The notes beneath the pieces were generated by a model, which saw only the letters and a program-made list of their open reading frames with translations, was not told the DNA's origin and searched no databases. Positions 58,263 to 64,000 of a stretch of DNA of 64,000 nucleotides are shown piece after piece. Position 1 is the stretch's first letter, and every line of letters begins with the position of its first letter. A program made the translations under genes and the position numbers. This stretch comes from Romanomermis culicivorax (taxonomy: Eukaryota; Nematoda; Enoplea; Mermithida; Mermithidae). The stretch covers positions 3,079,335 to 3,143,334 of the forward strand of contig CAWUHX010000003.1 of NCBI GenBank assembly GCA_963922205.1. The letters run 5' to 3'.

Positions 58263-61200
58263 ATGGATGCCCAAAAGAAAAATATGTCCGACGACGAAGG
58301 GGTCAAATTCGATCGCGTAAAATGGGCTACGGCCGTGGCGGCCGTACTGAGTTTGGTAGCGCTTTTGGGGTGCGGATTTCTGACCCAGGCCATACTTACC
58401 GAAGTGCAAAGTGTCTGGTCGGAATTGGACGCCGAAATGTTTAATTTCAAAGTAAAGATATGACTCGATAGTTCTATGACCCGAAGTGCATAAGGTCTGA
58501 TCGACCCAAAGTTTTGCTTGCATTCTTAGTCTTCAGTATTCCAAACATCTGTGTCAATCAATCTATAAGATGTCTGATGTTGAAGTATGACCAAAAACTT
58601 ATGTGTCGTGTTCAGGAGACATTTTCTTTTCTTACTTACTCTTAAAGACTTCTATTCACAGGTGAAAGACGTCTTGTATGTCAAGATCGATGAAGTATTT
58701 AAACGGAACTATACCAAAAGCATCCACATAAAACGATAAAATTGAATCTAGTCTGTTCTCTTGAAATGCTTCTAAATAATAAAAATTTGAAGAAAGTATT
58801 ATTTCATATCTTTATCATGCGTCACGTAGGACTGAAAATTTTTGAGCATACTCAATTAACCTGAAATTTTTTTGAGTAAACCATTCTATAACAGGAGCCT
58901 TTGCGTATTATTTGTTGTCATTTTTCAATTCACAAGAACTTTATGTGAAATAACAACTCCCTCAACGAATTTCTCTCCACTAGGCGTTAATATACAACTT
59001 AGAACTGCTAAACTGTTGAACTAATGAACCTATAGTACTGTTTTCGTAAACTAAATTCGTCAAGTCACTAGGATTAGCTAATAGAATGTTAGTACAGGTA
59101 GCCTCCGACGATCTATGGAAAGATCTCATGATCATCACCAACGAATTAGTGCCACGTTTTGAAAGACAAGCCTATGGCGGCGGTGGTTCTGGAGGTGGCG
59201 GCAATGGCGGTGGTTCTGGAGGCGGCGGTGGCGGCAATGGCGGTGGTTCTGGAGGCGGCAGTGGCGGCAATAACGGCGGCTCCGGGGGTGGCAATGGTGG
59301 TTCCGGAGGAGGTGGCGGCGGTTACGGCGGAAAATGCAACTGTGACGCCAGTAGCGCCTCCAAATGCCCATCCGGACCTCCCGGGCCGCCTGGACAGCCT
59401 GGAGAAAAAGGTATGCACCTCGTGAACACTCTGGCTTATGTTGCCTCAGTCTACATTGAAGATTTCTATTTCAAGGCAATGATGCTCCCGATGGCGTTCC
59501 AGGAACGGACGGCAATGCCATACCGGCCGGTGATGTTAAAACGAAAAAGAAGAAATGCAAATGTTACTGTCCGGCTGGATCCCAAGGACCGCCGGGCGCT
59601 CGTGGCACTCCAGGTTTGCAGAGAGATTTTCATATGCTGTGCTGCAACTGTGATAGTAATTCAACTTAACTGTTCCAGGACCGCAGGGCATGAAGGGCGC
59701 TGACGGAAAACCGGGTTCCCAAGGATTAGATGGACAGCCTGGCACACCGGGCGAAATGGGACCGCCAGGAACAATCGGAAAGGTGAGACTCTCAAGCTGA
59801 AGTTTTCTAGTTTCAAACGAGAACTGAACTATCAACTAATATCTACAGGAATTGGATGCACTCGTCGGATTATTACATTCAAATCAGTAAATCAAATTAA
59901 TTGCGAATTCAGTGATTCTTCACATACGCAAGTCATTTTACAAATACAACAGCTTCTTGATGCTATGATCTAGTTTTAAAATTCCTAAAGTTTATGCTTT
60001 TTTAATCGCTATACATCACGACTAAGAAATGGCTCATCTGTCACAGCATTTTGTCGAAAATTTTATTTCGAATGAGTACTTTCCCTATGATCGTCTGCAT
60101 TTTTACAAGTTTCAAATGAGCTATGAAAAGTAGATTTTATAAGCCCCAAGTATTATCTTTGTCTAGAAAGGGGTTTGTTTGGGGAGGGGGTTGTGTCGAA
60201 ATGAGGAGAAAATGTTTTGTTACAAAACGTAGCATTGAGCATAAGTCGATATATCTCCTCGCGATCACATCTACAAACACATCTTTTGAAATAGTCTCCA
60301 TTTTTGACGGCATTAGTAGCCTTGATCGGTTAACATTTCATTACCCGGATTTTCTTTGCCTGATGAATGACTTCCAGGTCATCCTTTAGGCCAAATATTA
60401 ACAAAAGAAAACGAATAATAGACAACAGTTTTCACCAAACTACGCTGTTGTAAAATCAGCGATTTTTTCAGCCTGGAAATGCTGGACCAAAAGGCTGCGA
60501 CGGTGACGACGTTGAACGAATCGTTGGCAAGAAAGGTCAAAAAGGAACGCCCGGTGGTCCCGGCGATCAAGGCGACAAAGGCTCGCCGGCTTCGGATGGA
60601 AAGAAAGCTGCACCAGGAGATGCTGGAGCTGCTGGCGGTCCCGGATTGCCTGGCAAAACTGGCGCTCCAGGTAGCATCGGACCTGCCGGCACGGAACAAG
60701 GACAACCCGGACCGGACGCAAAATATTGCCCGTGTCCGTCGAGAAGTGGAGGAAAAGGAGGCGGCGGTGGAGGACCTGCACCTGGCGGTGAAGGTGGTGC
60801 TGCTGGTGGCAGTGCTGGCATTGGAGGTGGTCCCATAGGCGGAGGTGGAGCTGCTGGCGGTGGCGGATCTGCTGGTAGCGGAGGGGCTGCCAGTGGCAGT
60901 GAATCTGCTACTGGTGGAGGCGCTGGCGCCGGTGGTGCTGCTGGAGGCAGTGGTGCTAGCGGTGCTGGTCCTGCCAGTTACAGTGCCAACGGTGGTGCTG
61001 CTGGTGGCGGATCGGCTACGGGTGGTTCGACCGGACCACTTGGCTTTGCACTAGGAAGTTCTGCCGCCGGTGGGGGACCCACTTTTGGTGGCACTGCAGC
61101 TTTTGGCGGAGGAGGAGAAGCTGCGTCAAGTGGCGGAGCAGGCACTGGAGGTGGTGCAGGTTCAAGTTACGCCTCAGGCGGAGGAGCTGGTGTTGGTCCA

Positions 61201-61841
61201 GCAGTAAGTCATTACATATATTTATGATTGTTTGAACAGTATATAACTCTCTACATTGCGCTTCACATAAACATTTTGGAATCCATTCACTTGGCACCGT
61301 CTTCAGCATTACAAGCTTTTTTTTACTCCTAAACCCGAAAGTTTTTCCAATATGGACCGCCCCGATGTCAGTAAGAAGTAAATTTTCTTATACATTGTGG
61401 TACTGTATTGAAAAATGCAGACATAGCTCAGTTTTACAGTTTTTTCAGGAATATTTTTTCCATTTTTGCGTTTCTTTTTTCCAGCCCTCACCACTCGCCC
61501 CTAGTCAACTAGCACCCGGAGCCCAACAACCCGCACCAGTGGCGCCCCAGCCGGCACCCATTGCCCCGGCTCCCACATCAGCTCCAGCTGCGCCCGGAAC
61601 GCCAGTACCCGCACCAGTGGCGCCTGCTGAAACCCCGGCCGCCGCACCACCAGCCACGCCTGCTCCACAACCGCCGGCTGCTGCACCGGAAACGCCGGTG
61701 CCTCAACCTGCGCCGCCCGCGCCGATCCAACCGTCTCCGGGCCCTTCGGCCGGCGAAGTGGTTCAGCCGGCGCCAAAGCCTGGCGGCGCTTATCCCTCGG
61801 CGGCCAGAAAGTTGCATCGCAAGAAATTTTCGCGGCATTGA
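58263..61841 (+). CDS. Long chimeric cuticle-collagen protein with Gly-rich, silk-like and Pro/Ala segments
   Basis: Six exons: 58,263-58,451; 59,098-59,410; 59,476-59,613; 59,679-59,782; 60,472-61,203; 61,485-61,841. The total is 1,833 nt, 610 residues, and phases 0,1,1,0,0 all agree. Residues 1-63 are the nematode cuticle collagen N-terminal domain with a membrane span (~22-44) ending EMFNFK. VASDDLWKDLM and PRFERQ follow; RFER fits an RxxR subtilisin-type cleavage site. A ~60-residue GGGGSGGGGNGG-type spacer precedes KCNCD. Gly-X-Y blocks with KCKCYCPAG between them end at KYCPCPSRS, as in cuticle collagens. Then come ~160 residues of Gly/Ala/Ser repeats (GGAAGGGSA-like) and ~100 residues of Pro/Ala repeats (APAPVAP-like), ending with basic RKLHRKKFSRH*. 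Typical cuticle collagens have ~300 residues, so the C-terminal extension is unusual. ATG at 58,284 is an alternative start. Confidence 0.9.
58749..58957. repeat. Copy of the TAGTYTGTTTTT MITE family in collagen intron 1
   Basis: Begins TAGTCTGTTCTCTTGAAATG and ends with a degraded right terminus (CAAGAACTTTATGTGAAATA). Internal CACGTAGGACTGAAAATTTT and GAGCATACTCAATTAACCT match the copy at 44.9 kb. Confidence 0.65.
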
Positions 61842-62009
61842 TTTTGAGCGAATCTCCCTCGTGATTTATTATAATGATTTCATCAACCGAAAAAATGTTG
61901 ACTATTTATTTTATAATTAATGTTTCAAATTTTTTTGATGAATGATGGTGGTTCACAACGTGAAACAAATTTTCTAACGTCTTCAATGATAAAGTGCCCA
62001 AAACGATCT

Positions 62010-62300
62010 GCCATTAGTTTTTTTCTATAAAATGCTCGTAAATTGAAAAATGACAAAAATTAGTACTGTCGTCCAAATGTGTTACACAATGCTTTATAAC
62101 AGGATTTTTTCAATCAATACAAGATTAAACTGTTCTTGTAAAACGCATTAAATTTGAAAAATGGTAAAAAACTAGAAAGATTTTCACGTCGACAATGCTC
62201 ACAATATTTCATCCCTGCGTGAGATCTGATCCATCAAAAAATCGTAAAATATGAAATAGTACTTGCTTTCCTGCTTTATCACTTACGAGCGTTTCAAGAA
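62010..62300. repeat. Copy of the TAGTYTGTTTTT MITE family
   Basis: Begins TTAGTTTTTTTCTATAAAAT, continues with AAAAATGACAAAAATTAGTA and CTGTCGTCCAAAT, and ends near AGTACTTGCTTTCCTGCTTT and GAGCGTTTCAAGAAAT. It holds a partial internal duplication of the left end near 62,130. Confidence 0.7.
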
Positions 62301-63355
62301 ATTTCCAGTCCCATGTGACTTATAGCAGAAAGTCGCATAACAATGACAAACATTTAATTTTTAGCATGAATGCATTTAGAACACTGTGAGAACGGCTAAT
62401 TTTTCATGATCTTGCCAACAGCCATGAAGTCCATATAGGTTGAAAAAGTTTCTCTTTAAGACAAGAATCTGCCATGACACAGTGCAAATTACTACAGCTA
62501 TTTTGTAAAGTTGTGTCTGTACTTCATACTAAAAAAATTATTTTCATGGCTCGAACTGACCCATTTTTCTATCAATTACAAAAATTCTCCATCTGTCAAT
62601 ATTGGACATTTCTCGCACACTTGGTTAACACCGAACTTAAAGATTTCCAAAATCTGAGAATGAATGGAATTTTTGTTGGATTTCATTGACGATGTAAATG
62701 ATGAAGCAAGCATTTTATGACGCATTCAATAGCCCTTATCGCAGAGTACGAGGCGAGTCGCTTGAAAAAATGTTTACCACTTGAAAACATTTGTTTCTAC
62801 TTGAAAAAAATCATTATCTCCGACCATGAAGGACGAGATTTTTTCAAGATGCATCGCAAAAAAATAAGATAGGAGATTTTTTCGGTGTCCGACTTTCTTC
62901 AAAAAACTTAGATAGTATCTTCGAAAAATCAAGATACCATTTTGAAAAAAGATGATCGGCATAGCAAAGAATGAAAATTTCTGAAACTAGTCCATCAAAA
63001 GCGTTGTTCCGGTTCCTATGTTTACATCTACGGAAACCCTTCAAAGTGGATCTGAGGTCCGGGTTTGCTGGCGGAGAACGCCAGTAGTTTTGACGAGGGG
63101 AATCCGATAGACATGATGGTTTTATGGGTTACTGAGCAGGTAGGGGTTGGCCTTTCACTACTCGTGGCTGAGTGGGATAGGACAAACAGTAAGAAGAATG
63201 CAAGAATAATTATTACTTTATTACAATTAATTACACGATTAATTTTGGATGTTAATTGTGCACTTGCGTCAATCTTAGGTTCTTAGGTTGTAGTTGAATT
63301 TGATTGGGAAAGAGAAAGAAGTTTTTCTCTAGTAAGGTTAAAGGTTATAGATTAA

Positions 63356-63470
63356 GGCTAGCTCAGCTACAGCTTAACTAATGCACACAAAAAAATCGAG
63401 AAAGATAAGCTGCAGCTGAGAAGCTGAGCTGTAACTTAACTCTGTATGTTATAACATTGCCGTTTTTCCA
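63356..63470. repeat. Fragment of Harbinger-like element arm
   Basis: AGCTCAGCTACAGCTTAACT, AATCGAGAAAGATAAGCTGC and AACTCTGTATGTTATAACAT match modules of the arms at 43.45-43.70 kb in the same order. Neither element tip is present, so this is a decayed partial copy. Confidence 0.7.
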
Positions 63471-64000
63471 TTAGGTTTGCTCGTAACGCTTTTTAGTCAA
63501 CATAACTATTCTATATGTTGATAGATATTAAATGACGTTCGGTTATGAAGATTTCAGTTATGACGCAATGCACACAAACGATAAAAAGTAAATACAGTAT
63601 TTTATCACTAAACACTAATCTGTGACAGGCCATAGAAAAGCCGGTAAAGTCCATTTAATTTTTTCCGGAATTACTGCATTTTTAGTGAAAAACAAGCATT
63701 TTTGACATTTTTCTGAAACATTTGAACAATAAAAATCTTCATAGAAAACCAATATGCCCATCGGATTCCTAATGCAAAATATCTTCTCCTTCTACCACTC
63801 CCTGTGAAAACCAAGAGCACCCCCTGCCAGCAAGCCGTAGTCTCAGAAATCCTCTTTGAAGAGTTCCCATATATATAAACATAGGTGGCGGAGCAACGTT
63901 TTGACACTCTGGTTTCAGAAATTGTCATCCTTTAATGTGTCTTCCATCTTGATTGTTTTAAGATTGGATGCTTATTTTCATTCAAGACGGGATCTTGATT

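Larger units (their letters stand above)
61842..64000. other. Downstream repeat-rich end of window
   Basis: Contains a MITE copy at 62,010-62,300 and a fragment of the Harbinger-like arm at 63,356-63,470. The rest is AT-rich with only short unassignable frames (for example 63,065-63,286 +). No canonical AATAAA was seen close behind the collagen stop. Confidence 0.55.

Noticed and set aside
60379-61838. Several minus-strand frames of 86-113 codons opposite the second collagen
   Set aside because: Shadows of the GC-rich, repetitive collagen exons on the other strand.

Overview
This is a eukaryotic, AT-rich window that I read as nematode genomic DNA. Two genes carry the nematode cuticle-collagen N-terminal domain, splice acceptors are short T-rich tracts ending in TTTCAG-like sites, some introns are only about 50 bases, and coding exons are clearly richer in G+C than their surroundings. 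Repeats fill most of the window, so long introns and a less well-sampled lineage than Caenorhabditis are likely. I cannot name the species.

Layout. 449-1024 (+) is the last visible exon of an Amt-type ammonium transporter whose 5' part lies outside the window. 1.2-18.5 kb has no gene I can support. It holds palindromic MITEs, two hAT-type elements with perfect 8-bp target duplications, and a 2.8-kb fold-back element carrying a broken C2H2 zinc-finger gene. 18,550-32,339 (+) is a four-exon gene for a 431-residue surface protein with three Ly6/uPAR (three-finger) domains. Its third intron is 10.7 kb long and packed with mobile elements. 32.3-42.3 kb is repeats plus a 640-bp perfect pentanucleotide array. 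50,999-42,371 (-) is a complete seven-exon gene for a secreted 352-residue protein with 16 cysteines and no family I recognise. 53,070-56,142 (+) and 58,263-61,841 (+) are two neighbouring collagen genes in the same orientation. The first has an unresolved second exon. The second encodes an unusually long, chimeric collagen of 610 residues with a Gly-Gly-Ser spacer, a silk-like Gly/Ala/Ser block and a Pro/Ala tail. A 950-bp perfect pentanucleotide array lies between them. The last 2.1 kb is repeats.

How the genes relate. The two collagens are probably co-expressed extracellular-matrix paralogues of the cuticle. The Ly6 protein and the cysteine-rich protein also enter the secretory pathway. 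Nothing else suggests a joint pathway. I joined exons by requiring compatible splice phase at every junction. All junctions of the Ly6 gene, the cysteine-rich gene and the second collagen agree.

The most unusual structure is a set of four unrelated-looking elements (21.6, 33.2, 39.5-40.5 and 47.5 kb). Each carries arrays of a 17-bp repeat whose sequence differs between elements while the period and a GTCC anchor are kept.
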